From Methanobacteriota archaeon (GTDB lineage: Archaea > Hydrothermarchaeota > Hydrothermarchaeia > Hydrothermarchaeales > JAADFM01), in contig JAADFM010000008.1 of NCBI GenBank assembly GCA_013152845.1, positions 1 to 17,701 on the forward strand: a stretch of 17,701 nt of DNA, given 5' to 3'. How positions within the stretch are numbered: the first letter of the stretch is position 1; every line of letters starts with the position of its first letter. Below are positions 4,297-11,584 of this stretch, piece after piece. The position numbers and the translations under genes are program-made. The notes beneath the pieces were generated by a model, which made no database searches, was not told the origin of the DNA, and saw only the letters and a program-made list of their open reading frames with translations.

Positions 4297-6984
4297 ATGA
4301 ATCGGCAACCCGTCCTGGCATTCGCCCTCCTGGCCGTCCTGGTCATCTTCCCAGGCCAGGTATGCGGGCAGTGCCCCAAGCACGTCTATTACCTCTCGGA
4401 GGGGTATTCCTTCCAGGAGGGCAACCTGGTCTTCAACTACCTGGACATGGATGCAGACGAGGGAGGCGTGCAGGCCGCCGCGGTCACGCGCCCCGGGGAG
4501 TACGCAACCGTTGAGCTCAGCTGGACGTGGGGGCAGCCATGTCCTGAATGCACCGTGAGCATCAGCGCATGGGGGGACTGGTCGCAGGTTGAGCTGGCCC
4601 GGGTATATTCAGGCCGGAAGGGGGGCTTCCCGAGGACGGCCGTGGTGCCCATCTCCTTCAAGGTCCCTGATGAGCCCGGGGAGTACCGCTTCCGGGTAAT
4701 CTTTGCCTATGACCCGGACTATTCCGGGGACTTCCATGCCTCTGCCGGGTGTTCGCCCGAGGCGTGTGAGGCGTGGGGCGGGTGCTATCTCCTGGTGGCA
4801 GAGGGGAGACTGAACGTGACGAACCAAATCCCGGAAGGCCGCCCGCCATTGGTGAGGATAACCAGCCCGGTGCCTTCCTCGATTTCCGGCATCGCACAGC
4901 TCAACCACTCCGCCGTGGTCACGATAAACGTCCGGGTGGACGACCCCGATGCCAATGTATCGGTCTTTGTAGACGGGCAGAAGATAGGCGGGGGCGTCCC
5001 CCTGAGGTGGGATACGGGGAGCTACGCACTGGGCAGGCACGAGCTCGTGGTCGTGGCCAGGTCCCCGGGAGGGCAGACGGGGTCGGATACCATGACAGTG
5101 GTGCTGACTAATGCCACCCCCCTCGGGCAGCCGCCGCAGCCGGCATGGAGCGTCACATTCGCCCAGGGCATCCGGGACTACGACATGACAGCCGACAGGA
5201 TAGCCGTGGCGGCGGGGGAGAAGATAATCCTCTTGGACATGCAGGGCAGGGTGGTGTGGGAGTACCGTTCCCCCTTCCCTGTGGACGACGTGGAGCTCCA
5301 GGAAGGGGGAGGCTCGGTCCTGGCTGCCGGTGGCCGGGTTCTGTACCTCCTGGATGCCGCAGGGGAGCTCCTCTGGAACAGGAGCCAGGGGACTGGGATT
5401 GACGGGATGGCCTTTTCAGGGGACAGTATCGCCGTGCGCTCCGGGAGCAACCTGTACCTCCTCAACGACAACGGGACGCTCCAGTGGTCTGCCACCGCCA
5501 CCGGGCTTGAGGGCCTGTGCCTGCTTGCCCCCGACAGGATAGTATCGGGTTCAAGGGATGAGGTCTACCTGTTCCGGAACGGGACCCTCCAGTGGACCTA
5601 CCCCACAGCCGATGTCGGGAAAATCCTGGTCCACGGCGGGACCATATTCGTCAAGGCAGGGGAGCGGATAGTATTCCTCAACGAATCCGGGACCCTGGAG
5701 GGGAGTCTTGAGACCGGCAACATCACGGATTTTGCGGTATCCGGTGGGGAGCTCCTGGTCCTGGGGGACGGTTCCATTACGGCCTATACGCCCTCCGGCG
5801 AGCTCCTCTGGCGGTGGCCCGTGGACGGTGGAGAGGCACTCGCTGCGTCGGGCTCGGCGGTCGCCTACCTGAAGGATGGAGGGATATACGTCCTTGCCCC
5901 GCCAGGGCCCGAGGTGGAGCCGGCCCGGGAGATAACCCGGGAGCTGGCCGCTATCTTGGGAGGGGGCTTTTTGTTCCTGGTGATTCTGGCTGTCGCAGTC
6001 TGGAGGATGAGGAGGCGGCCGGAGGAGAAAGAGGAGGAAGGCCCTGCGGTAGTGCCCCCGGCAGGGCCGGTGGAGGAGGGGACCGGTGCCCGCCCGCCAG
6101 GCCCAGAGGTCACCGAGAGCAGGGTGATGGTCAGGGTCAAGAACGCCCGCAACGGCAAGCCGGTGGCCGGTGCCCGGGTATCCCTGGGAGAGGAGGTGAA
6201 GGTCACCGATGAGCGGGGCAGGGCGGTATTCGCCCGGGTCCCGGTGGGCAATTACCGGCTGAGAGTCGAGGAACCCTCCTACAGGAGCATGGAGAAACAG
6301 GGCGTCCTCAGGTGGGAGGAGGAGTTCATAGACGTGGAGATGGCGCCCGCAGTCACTTCCACGGGCATGGACTTCCAGCCCAGGATTCAGGGGATTGCGG
6401 ACTCCCTGGAGGCCAGCTACGAGAAGGCCGCCGTCTACGACAGGTGCATCCCCGGCTTCCTGAGGGGCATCGGCCGTGATTTCATCGAGCTGGTGAGGGA
6501 GGTCACCTATTCCCCGGAACTCTACAGCGGGGACAGGGCGCGCCTGGAAGAGGTGCTGGACGTCCTGGAGGGGATATGCCGCGGCCTCGGTGAGGTCATG
6601 ACCGACTGGAAGAACATGCGCCTCTACCAGGCCAGCCTGGAGCTGGGGGACGCCGATAACGAGTGCAGGGGCAGGAAGGTGCGCGCCGGGGAAGGTCTCG
6701 GGGAGGTGTTCGCCGACCCCGGGGCGTATATATCGAAGAACTACCCGCGTCTCGAGCGGGAGATATCGGAGCTGGATGCTGCCATCAACTCGCGCATGAA
6801 GGAGCTGACCATCCTGCCGGTGGCGAACCTGTGGAAGCTCTCCCGGGAGCATCTGACAGATGCCCAGGAGGGCGGGGTCAGGGGTGCCTTCTCCCTCTTT
6901 GCCGCTGAGGTGCTCTCAGAGAAGGTCCGCGAGATGCTGGAAAAGGAGGACGTGCTCAGGCGGCTAGGCTTCAGCCTCCTCTAG
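4297..6984 (+). CDS. Membrane-anchored surface protein: propeller ectodomain, single TM, carboxypeptidase-regulatory-like domain, helical C-terminus
   Basis: 895 aa. There is a signal peptide with likely cleavage near Gly24/Gln25 (QVCG-QC). The N-terminal domain (about 25-180) has paired cysteines (CGQC, CPEC, CSPEAC, GGC), an Ig-like segment follows at about 185-275, and residues 281-535 form a PQQ/WD-like propeller with at least six repeats of the type LLDAAGELLW, LLNDNGTLQW. Several N-x-S/T sequons suit an exported protein. One membrane helix is at about 550-570, followed by RMRRRPEEKEEE. On the cytoplasmic side lies a carboxypeptidase-regulatory-like beta domain (about 608-665: GKPVAGARVSL...TDERGRAVF...VPVGNYRL) and about 230 residues of predicted helices with no recognised family. 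A GGAGA ribosome binding site lies 6 nt before the ATG, inside the 13-nt gap after tRNA-Gln(TTG); there is no room for its own TATA box. Its stop overlaps the convergent gene by 21 nt. It could sense or scaffold at the cell surface; no catalytic motif is seen. Confidence 0.85.
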   Translation: MNRQPVLAFALLAVLVIFPGQVCGQCPKHVYYLSEGYSFQEGNLVFNYLDMDADEGGVQAAAVTRPGEYATVELSWTWGQPCPECTVSISAWGDWSQVELARVYSGRKGGFPRTAVVPISFKVPDEPGEYRFRVIFAYDPDYSGDFHASAGCSPEACEAWGGCYLLVAEGRLNVTNQIPEGRPPLVRITSPVPSSISGIAQLNHSAVVTINVRVDDPDANVSVFVDGQKIGGGVPLRWDTGSYALGRHELVVVARSPGGQTGSDTMTVVLTNATPLGQPPQPAWSVTFAQGIRDYDMTADRIAVAAGEKIILLDMQGRVVWEYRSPFPVDDVELQEGGGSVLAAGGRVLYLLDAAGELLWNRSQGTGIDGMAFSGDSIAVRSGSNLYLLNDNGTLQWSATATGLEGLCLLAPDRIVSGSRDEVYLFRNGTLQWTYPTADVGKILVHGGTIFVKAGERIVFLNESGTLEGSLETGNITDFAVSGGELLVLGDGSITAYTPSGELLWRWPVDGGEALAASGSAVAYLKDGGIYVLAPPGPEVEPAREITRELAAILGGGFLFLVILAVAVWRMRRRPEEKEEEGPAVVPPAGPVEEGTGARPPGPEVTESRVMVRVKNARNGKPVAGARVSLGEEVKVTDERGRAVFARVPVGNYRLRVEEPSYRSMEKQGVLRWEEEFIDVEMAPAVTSTGMDFQPRIQGIADSLEASYEKAAVYDRCIPGFLRGIGRDFIELVREVTYSPELYSGDRARLEEVLDVLEGICRGLGEVMTDWKNMRLYQASLELGDADNECRGRKVRAGEGLGEVFADPGAYISKNYPRLEREISELDAAINSRMKELTILPVANLWKLSREHLTDAQEGGVRGAFSLFAAEVLSEKVREMLEKEDVLRRLGFSLL

Positions 6985-8988
6985 CCTGTCCTTTCTGACG
7001 ACCACGTCCCCCACAAGGCCGTCGAGCTCGTCCTGCCTGAACCTCTGGAACCCGAGGGTGATGCGGGCCACCAGCCACAGGAAGACCAGGCTCCAGAACA
7101 GGCCGTATACCACGAAGGCCCGGAACACCGCCTCCTTCCTCTCCTCCAGCTTGCGGGCGTATTCCTGGCTCACCTGCGCCTCCTTCAGTTCCCCGGCCAC
7201 CCTGTATCTCTCCCCCGCGGCGGCGTACTCCTCTATGGCCTCTGCGTAGAGGGCGGAGACCTCCTCGTAGTTGAAGGGGTTCAGGACCAGGTAGGCGTCC
7301 TCGAAGACGAACATCTTCTCATCGGCCCTCGAGAGCTTCTCGTCCGCCGACATCTTGAGTGCACTGGCCTCCTCCAGGCTCTGTGTGTACCTCCTTTCCA
7401 TCCGGGCCCGCCTGTCCTCGAATTCCCGGGCAGAGTCGGCATCGCCCAGGAGGGCGTATATCCTGCTGGCCCGCTCATAGTAGAGGGCTGCGGATTTGTA
7501 ATCCGTCTCCTCGGAGTTCCCGGCCTCCTCCACGAGGGCATCGAGGACGTCCTCTGCCCCTGCCACCCATATCCTCTGGGCCAGGTCCTCCACGCTGGAG
7601 GAATAGAGTTTCAGGTCCGCATCGTAGATGTTGGAGTTCCCTATCCGGATCTTGTTCAGGGAGTCGTGGGCGGCTATCACCAGGTCTCCGGCCCGGGAGA
7701 GGTCACCTTTCTCCATGCTCCTGTAGGCCTCTTCCAGGAGGTTCAGGAAGGAACGCGTCCCGCTGTATACGGACATGACCATGGCGATTTTTTTGATTTC
7801 GGTCTTGTCTCTTCCCGCCTCCAGGAGGTTCAGGGTCTCCCTGATGAGGGTCCCTGTCTGGGGGCTTGCCTCCACCGGTGGCCTCTCGTCCAGGTACCTT
7901 ACGGCCTCGTCTATCCCCGGGAAGTAGACCTGGACCACGGCCCTGAGGGTCTGCGAGCCCGCATAGGCCGTGTCTATGGTGAAGCTCCACTCCCTCTTCC
8001 CGAGCCTTGCATCCTGGGGCAGGTAAACCGAGAAGACGAACTCCTCCTTCGCCCCCGGTGCGATGTAGTCGTGGGAGGAGTAGGTGACCCATCCCTCCTC
8101 GCCCCCTTGCAGGGATATGGAGAGGTTCTCGATGGGGGTGAATCCTCCTGCCTCTTCTATCACCAGGCTTTTCCTTGAGAAGTCCTTGCCTGTCTCGAAG
8201 GTTATCTGGCCGAAGTCGAGGGTGCTGGATTCCAGGACCATCTCGGGCAGCGGGATTTCGTAGCTGGCCTTCTCGGCCGTGACGTTGGCATCCCCGCCGG
8301 CGGTTATCAGGGGCGAGACCTGGTAGGTACCCGGGGTCACCCCTCTCTCTGGGACCGAGACCCGGACCTCCACGCTTTTGAGTGTGGAGGCCGGGATATC
8401 CCCGATATCCCTCTCGTAGTCCAGGGTGATGGGTCCCCCGGCTTCCAGGCGGAGGGAGACGTTCCCGGCATCCCTGTAACCCATGACCTCCAGGAGCTTC
8501 AACGTCCTGGTGAAGTTCGAGCCCGCTTTGACGTCCCCCCATTCCGGGGTATCCCAGCTGGCCTCGATGGTGGCGGGGGGATGCCTGACCTCGAGTGTTA
8601 TGTTAAAGGTCTCCGTGGGCACGCCACTGCCGCTGATTTCGAGGCTGAGGTAGTGCTTGCCCTCCCCGGTGCTCGCCGGAATGGTGACGTTGAGGTACAC
8701 CTTCTGGGAGCCCACGCCCGGGACATCGAAGGAGGTCCTGTCCAGGGATACCTCCGCCCCCTGCACCCCGCTTGCGCTGGCAGAGAGGCCTGTGACGTGG
8801 AGGGTGGTGTTCTCCTCCAGGTTCCACACGAATAAGGCCAGCTCCTCGGTGAAGGTCACCCCGGGCCCCTTGGGTTTGTCGAACTCATAGTACACGTAGG
8901 TGTTCGGTATGGTGACGTCCCCTGACTGGGCCGATACCGCCGGCACGAGTAGGGCGATGACCAGGACTAAGGCTCTAATACCCTTCAT
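6964..8988 (-). CDS. Membrane-anchored surface protein: Ig-like/beta-sandwich domains, helical stalk, C-terminal TM
   Basis: 674 aa. The signal peptide ends near Ala20 (VSA-Q). Residues 21-355 are beta-rich and look like three or so Ig/CARDB-type sandwiches (repeated features: VYLNVTIPAS, VEVRVSVPERG, FVFSVYLPQDA), with many N-x-S/T sequons. Residues 355-620 are predicted helical and TPR-like (YYERASRIYALLGDADSA, YAEAIEEYAAAGERYRVAG). A single membrane helix is at about 624-647, followed by a 27-residue basic/acidic cytoplasmic tail. It overlaps the upstream 326-aa gene by 14 nt, so they form one operon, and it converges on the 895-aa gene with a 21-nt overlap. The helical part resembles the ectodomain of the 326-aa protein. 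No enzymatic motif is visible; a structural or complex-forming envelope role is inferred. Confidence 0.85.
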   Translation of the reverse strand: MKGIRALVLVIALLVPAVSAQSGDVTIPNTYVYYEFDKPKGPGVTFTEELALFVWNLEENTTLHVTGLSASASGVQGAEVSLDRTSFDVPGVGSQKVYLNVTIPASTGEGKHYLSLEISGSGVPTETFNITLEVRHPPATIEASWDTPEWGDVKAGSNFTRTLKLLEVMGYRDAGNVSLRLEAGGPITLDYERDIGDIPASTLKSVEVRVSVPERGVTPGTYQVSPLITAGGDANVTAEKASYEIPLPEMVLESSTLDFGQITFETGKDFSRKSLVIEEAGGFTPIENLSISLQGGEEGWVTYSSHDYIAPGAKEEFVFSVYLPQDARLGKREWSFTIDTAYAGSQTLRAVVQVYFPGIDEAVRYLDERPPVEASPQTGTLIRETLNLLEAGRDKTEIKKIAMVMSVYSGTRSFLNLLEEAYRSMEKGDLSRAGDLVIAAHDSLNKIRIGNSNIYDADLKLYSSSVEDLAQRIWVAGAEDVLDALVEEAGNSEETDYKSAALYYERASRIYALLGDADSAREFEDRRARMERRYTQSLEEASALKMSADEKLSRADEKMFVFEDAYLVLNPFNYEEVSALYAEAIEEYAAAGERYRVAGELKEAQVSQEYARKLEERKEAVFRAFVVYGLFWSLVFLWLVARITLGFQRFRQDELDGLVGDVVVRKDRLEEAEA

Positions 8989-9955
8989 TGCCCTTCACCT
9001 GTACGAGTTCGTTACCCAGGGAGCAGTCCAGGGAGTCGTTGTACCATGTCTTGAGGACCCGGATGGTGTAGAAGGCCAGGAGCGTTATCACGATGCACAG
9101 CCCCGCGAAGTAGATGGCCAGCTGGAAGACCAACAGCCTCCTGGCCTGCTTGATCTCTCCCAGGAGGTTCTGTGCCTGGTCTATCTTCTCCTCCTCGCTG
9201 TGGTACTCGTATATCTCGAGGGCGTCCCCGGCCATGAGCTGGGACCTGCGCAGGAGTTTATATGCCGTAACCCGGGAGAAGAATCCCTCCCTCAGGAGGG
9301 GGGCGGCGGTGGCGTAGGCGGCGCTGGCCTCCCGGAAGAGCCCGTCAGCGGTCTCCATGTCCCGGGAGTAGACCTCCTCCAGGGCCTGGGCCTTTATCTT
9401 GAAGCTTGCGGCCTCCAGCTCAGACCCGGCCAGCTCGTAGGCACGTCCGGCCTGCCGGTAGAAGGCGATGACCTTCTTTGTCTGATTAGTGCTCCCAGCC
9501 TCCAGGGCGTAGCTGTTTGCCAGGTTTACCAGGAAGGCGGAAACCGCCTGCTGGGCGGAGTTCACCAGGTCCTCTGCCTCCACGTCGAAGCTCTCGGCGC
9601 CTTCCTCGATGGTGGCGGTCTCGGCCTTCAGCTCCTCGGCCAGCTCAACCGCCCTGGCGTTGTCCTCGGGGTCCGGTGAGCGGGAGAGCCGGTAGGCGGT
9701 ATCGAACTTCTCGATGAAGGACTTTGACAGGACCCCCAGGGAGTAGAGGTCCTCGGGACAGGTCCCCCTCTCCCTGCTGTAGAACATCAGGAGGATGTCC
9801 TGTTTGACGCTGTTGAGCTGGGGGTACTCGTTGAAGGCCTCGGAGTTTGCGTCCCTCAGCTGGCGGACGAGCTCGTTGCAGTCCTGGGCGTGGACCCCGC
9901 CTGATGCGAGGAGAACCACGGAAAAACAAACCGCCAGTGCCACGAGTCCTCTCAT
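8975..9955 (-). CDS. Membrane-anchored helical (TPR-like) surface protein
   Basis: 326 aa from the ATG at 9955. The frame is open to 10060, but that extension covers the end of the preceding gene. From 9955 the protein starts with a clean signal peptide (MRGLVALAVCFSVVLLASGG, cleavage near Ala23, VHA-Q), and a TATA-like GTATTTATTG on the minus strand lies about 30 nt upstream. The ectodomain (24-272) is helical with Ala/Glu-rich repeats (FYRQAGRAYELAGSELEAA, FREASAAYATAAPLL). One membrane helix follows at about 274-297, then a short cytoplasmic tail ending in VKGNEGY. The order signal peptide, helical stalk, TM, short tail copies the C-terminal half of the downstream 674-aa protein, so the two are probably related and act together. 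Function unknown. Confidence 0.82.
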   Translation of the reverse strand: MRGLVALAVCFSVVLLASGGVHAQDCNELVRQLRDANSEAFNEYPQLNSVKQDILLMFYSRERGTCPEDLYSLGVLSKSFIEKFDTAYRLSRSPDPEDNARAVELAEELKAETATIEEGAESFDVEAEDLVNSAQQAVSAFLVNLANSYALEAGSTNQTKKVIAFYRQAGRAYELAGSELEAASFKIKAQALEEVYSRDMETADGLFREASAAYATAAPLLREGFFSRVTAYKLLRRSQLMAGDALEIYEYHSEEEKIDQAQNLLGEIKQARRLLVFQLAIYFAGLCIVITLLAFYTIRVLKTWYNDSLDCSLGNELVQVKGNEGY

Positions 9956-9992
9956 ACACCCAATATCTTGGACAATAACAATAAATACCTTT
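9956..9992 (-). promoter_or_regulatory. Promoter of the two-gene envelope operon
   Basis: The 37-nt gap behind the DUF531 gene holds AGGTATTTAT on the minus strand (9981-9990), centred about 30 nt from the ATG at 9955. This fits a leaderless or very short-leader mRNA for the 326-aa and 674-aa genes, separate from the DUF531 gene upstream. Confidence 0.5.
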
Positions 9993-11015
9993 TTAGGGCC
10001 GGCTGAACTCACCGAGTTTTGCGGCCAGGACCCCCATGGCGGTGCAGGTCTCCAGTGCAACGTTCCTGCCGGTGAATTCGAGGTGGTACCCGGCGTCCTT
10101 CAGGAGCCTTGCCGGCAGTCCCTGGCTCCCCAGGCCCATGAGGATGAGCAGCGGCCCTTCCATCTCCCGCAGCTCGGAAAAGCCCAGCCTCTTCTTCCCG
10201 TCCGGCCTGGAGGTCGTGGCCACCACCGTCCATCTACCCTCCGTCCCCCCAGGTTCCGGCATACCAGCCACCGCCAGCCTGCCCTCTTCACGCAGTTTCA
10301 AGAGGTAGCTGCCACCCTCGCCCAGCTTGCTCTCCCTCCCGACCCGCTCGATGAGGGTATCCTCATCAGGCACCGGGAAACCCAGGAGGCACAGGTTCAG
10401 CCCGAAGGCATAGCAGAGCGGTCCCGCCCTGGCCGCACCCCTGACATGGGCCTCCCGGAGCCTGTTTCCCCGGTAGGTGTTGACAAGGCCCAGGGTGATT
10501 CTCCCGCCCATGGCATCCGGGTCCGGGAGCCCGCCTCCCTGCCCTGCCGGTTCCCTCCCCCTCCCTCCTGGCTCCATGCCGGCAGGTTCCCAGGCCACCC
10601 TGACGCCCGCCCGTTTCATGCTCCGCCTCGTCCCTTCCCAGGCCTTCTTCCTCTGAGAGGGGTCTTCCATGCCCTCGATGACTTCCAGAATGGCGTCGAA
10701 GTCCCTTATACCAGCCCTGGCCGCCTCCCGTGCCACCTCCGCCAGGACCTCGGCCCGCCTCCACTCCTGCTCGACCTTATGAAGCGCCCTCACCGCCCTT
10801 GAGAAGACCTCACCCGCCTCCCGGCCCGAAGCCGCCATGAACCTCCCGACCCATGCCAGGGCCTGGGCCCGGTAGTAGGGGTCCCCTATCCCCCCAGCCC
10901 GGTCAATGAGGGGCCCGAAATCCGCCCGCCCGTCCCCGGAGAGTTTTCGGGCCTCCCGTTTGACCTTCCGGGCATAGGAGGGCCAGTGGGGGTGGCCTTT
11001 CCTTTTCCTGTCCAT
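9993..11015 (-). CDS. DUF531/COG1772 archaeal protein with N-terminal helical extension
   Basis: 340 aa, cytoplasmic. The C-terminal 170 residues (about 172-340) match my recollection of the archaeal DUF531 family: ITLGLVNTYRGNRLREAH, LCYAFGLNLCLLGFP, ESKLGEGGSYLLKL, LLILMGLGSQGLP and a terminal ALETCTAMGVLAAKLGEF. The pattern, with a late GLGSQG turn and a final helix, resembles SPOUT-type RNA methyltransferase folds, but activity is not established and this link is inference. Residues 1-138 are Arg/Lys-rich amphipathic helices (QALAWVGRFMAASGREAG, AEVLAEVAREAARAG) like a short HEAT/TPR array, joined by a Gly/Pro-rich linker (about 143-170). The start ATG 11015 lies about 26 nt from a TATA-like box shared with the divergent regulator gene. 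Confidence 0.82.
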   Translation of the reverse strand: MDRKRKGHPHWPSYARKVKREARKLSGDGRADFGPLIDRAGGIGDPYYRAQALAWVGRFMAASGREAGEVFSRAVRALHKVEQEWRRAEVLAEVAREAARAGIRDFDAILEVIEGMEDPSQRKKAWEGTRRSMKRAGVRVAWEPAGMEPGGRGREPAGQGGGLPDPDAMGGRITLGLVNTYRGNRLREAHVRGAARAGPLCYAFGLNLCLLGFPVPDEDTLIERVGRESKLGEGGSYLLKLREEGRLAVAGMPEPGGTEGRWTVVATTSRPDGKKRLGFSELREMEGPLLILMGLGSQGLPARLLKDAGYHLEFTGRNVALETCTAMGVLAAKLGEFSRP

Positions 11016-11071
11016 GGTGGATTCTTCATGGCCGAAATATTTAATAGGTGTGTTAGCCGTTGAGGTAACAT
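11016..11071. promoter_or_regulatory. Divergent promoter between DUF531 gene and HTH regulator
   Basis: A 56-nt intergenic gap with one clear AT box, AATATTTAATA (11036-11046), close to its midpoint. It is about 26 nt from the minus-strand ATG at 11015 and about 30 nt from the plus-strand ATG at 11072. The plus gene also has a GAGGT ribosome binding site (11062-11066). The adjacent HTH protein is a candidate autoregulator here, which is an inference. Confidence 0.5.
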
Positions 11072-11584
11072 ATGTTGCTCAAGGCCCTGGCAAGCGAGAC
11101 CCGCAGGAAGATGCTGAAGCACCTGGCGGAGGAGGAGACCCACATAACCGGCCTGGCCAGGGCCCTCGGGATATCGGTGCCGGTGGCGGCCAAACACGTC
11201 AAGCTCCTTGAGGAGGCAGGTCTTGTGGAGAGGACGAGGTTCGGCCGCAGTCACGTCCTGAGGCTGAGGCCGGAGCGCATCCCCTCGGACGCCATCTGCA
11301 TGGACCTGGATTTCCTCACCAGGAGCCATAAGGTGGAAATCCCCAGGGGCTCCAATGTCCTGGACGTGCTCAGGATGGTCTCCGGGGTGGAGATACAGCA
11401 GGTGGGCAACAAGGAGTTCATCACCTCGGTCGACGGGGAGAAGGGATACTACATCTACGAGGTGGACGGCTCCCTCCCGGACAAGCCCATGGACGAGTAC
11501 AGGATAGAGAAGGACACCGTCATCAGGCTGAAGAAACTGGTCCCCATAAGCAGGAAGGAGATGGAGGTCAGGCTAAAGGACTAG
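11072..11584 (+). CDS. ArsR-type winged-helix regulator with C-terminal DUF4430-like domain
   Basis: 170 aa. Residues 1-70 form a winged helix of ArsR type: ALASETRRKMLKHL, then ITGLARALGISVPVAAKHVK as the HTH, and LLEEAGLVERTRFGRSHV as the wing. Residues 90-165 read like a DUF4430/transcobalamin-C-terminal beta-grasp: GSNVLDVLRM (analogous to the usual L.EAL start), FITSVDGEKGYYIYEVDG (the G..W.Y.VNG element, with Tyr in place of Trp) and DEYRIEKDTVIRLKKL (the y.l.dGD.v.. end). DUF4430 is normally extracellular, so an intracellular fusion to a DNA-binding domain suggests ligand sensing or protein contact. The stop TAG shares a CTAG with the stop of the convergent ATPase gene. Target genes are unknown; neighbours and its own promoter are the obvious candidates. 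Confidence 0.85.
   Translation: MLLKALASETRRKMLKHLAEEETHITGLARALGISVPVAAKHVKLLEEAGLVERTRFGRSHVLRLRPERIPSDAICMDLDFLTRSHKVEIPRGSNVLDVLRMVSGVEIQQVGNKEFITSVDGEKGYYIYEVDGSLPDKPMDEYRIEKDTVIRLKKLVPISRKEMEVRLKD

Noticed and set aside
5551..6852. A 433-codon minus-strand open frame opposite the 895-aa gene, and similar long antisense frames at 1227-2126, 11692-12525, 12916-13764 and 15353-16120
   Set aside because: They are complementary shadows of well-supported genes in GC-rich DNA. Their translations are rich in Pro, Gly, His and Arg with no domain pattern, and they lack promoters or ribosome binding sites.
9956..10060. Upstream extension of the 326-aa envelope protein to 10060
   Set aside because: It would overlap the DUF531 gene and bury the signal peptide, and the TATA-like box and clean signal sequence support the ATG at 9955.
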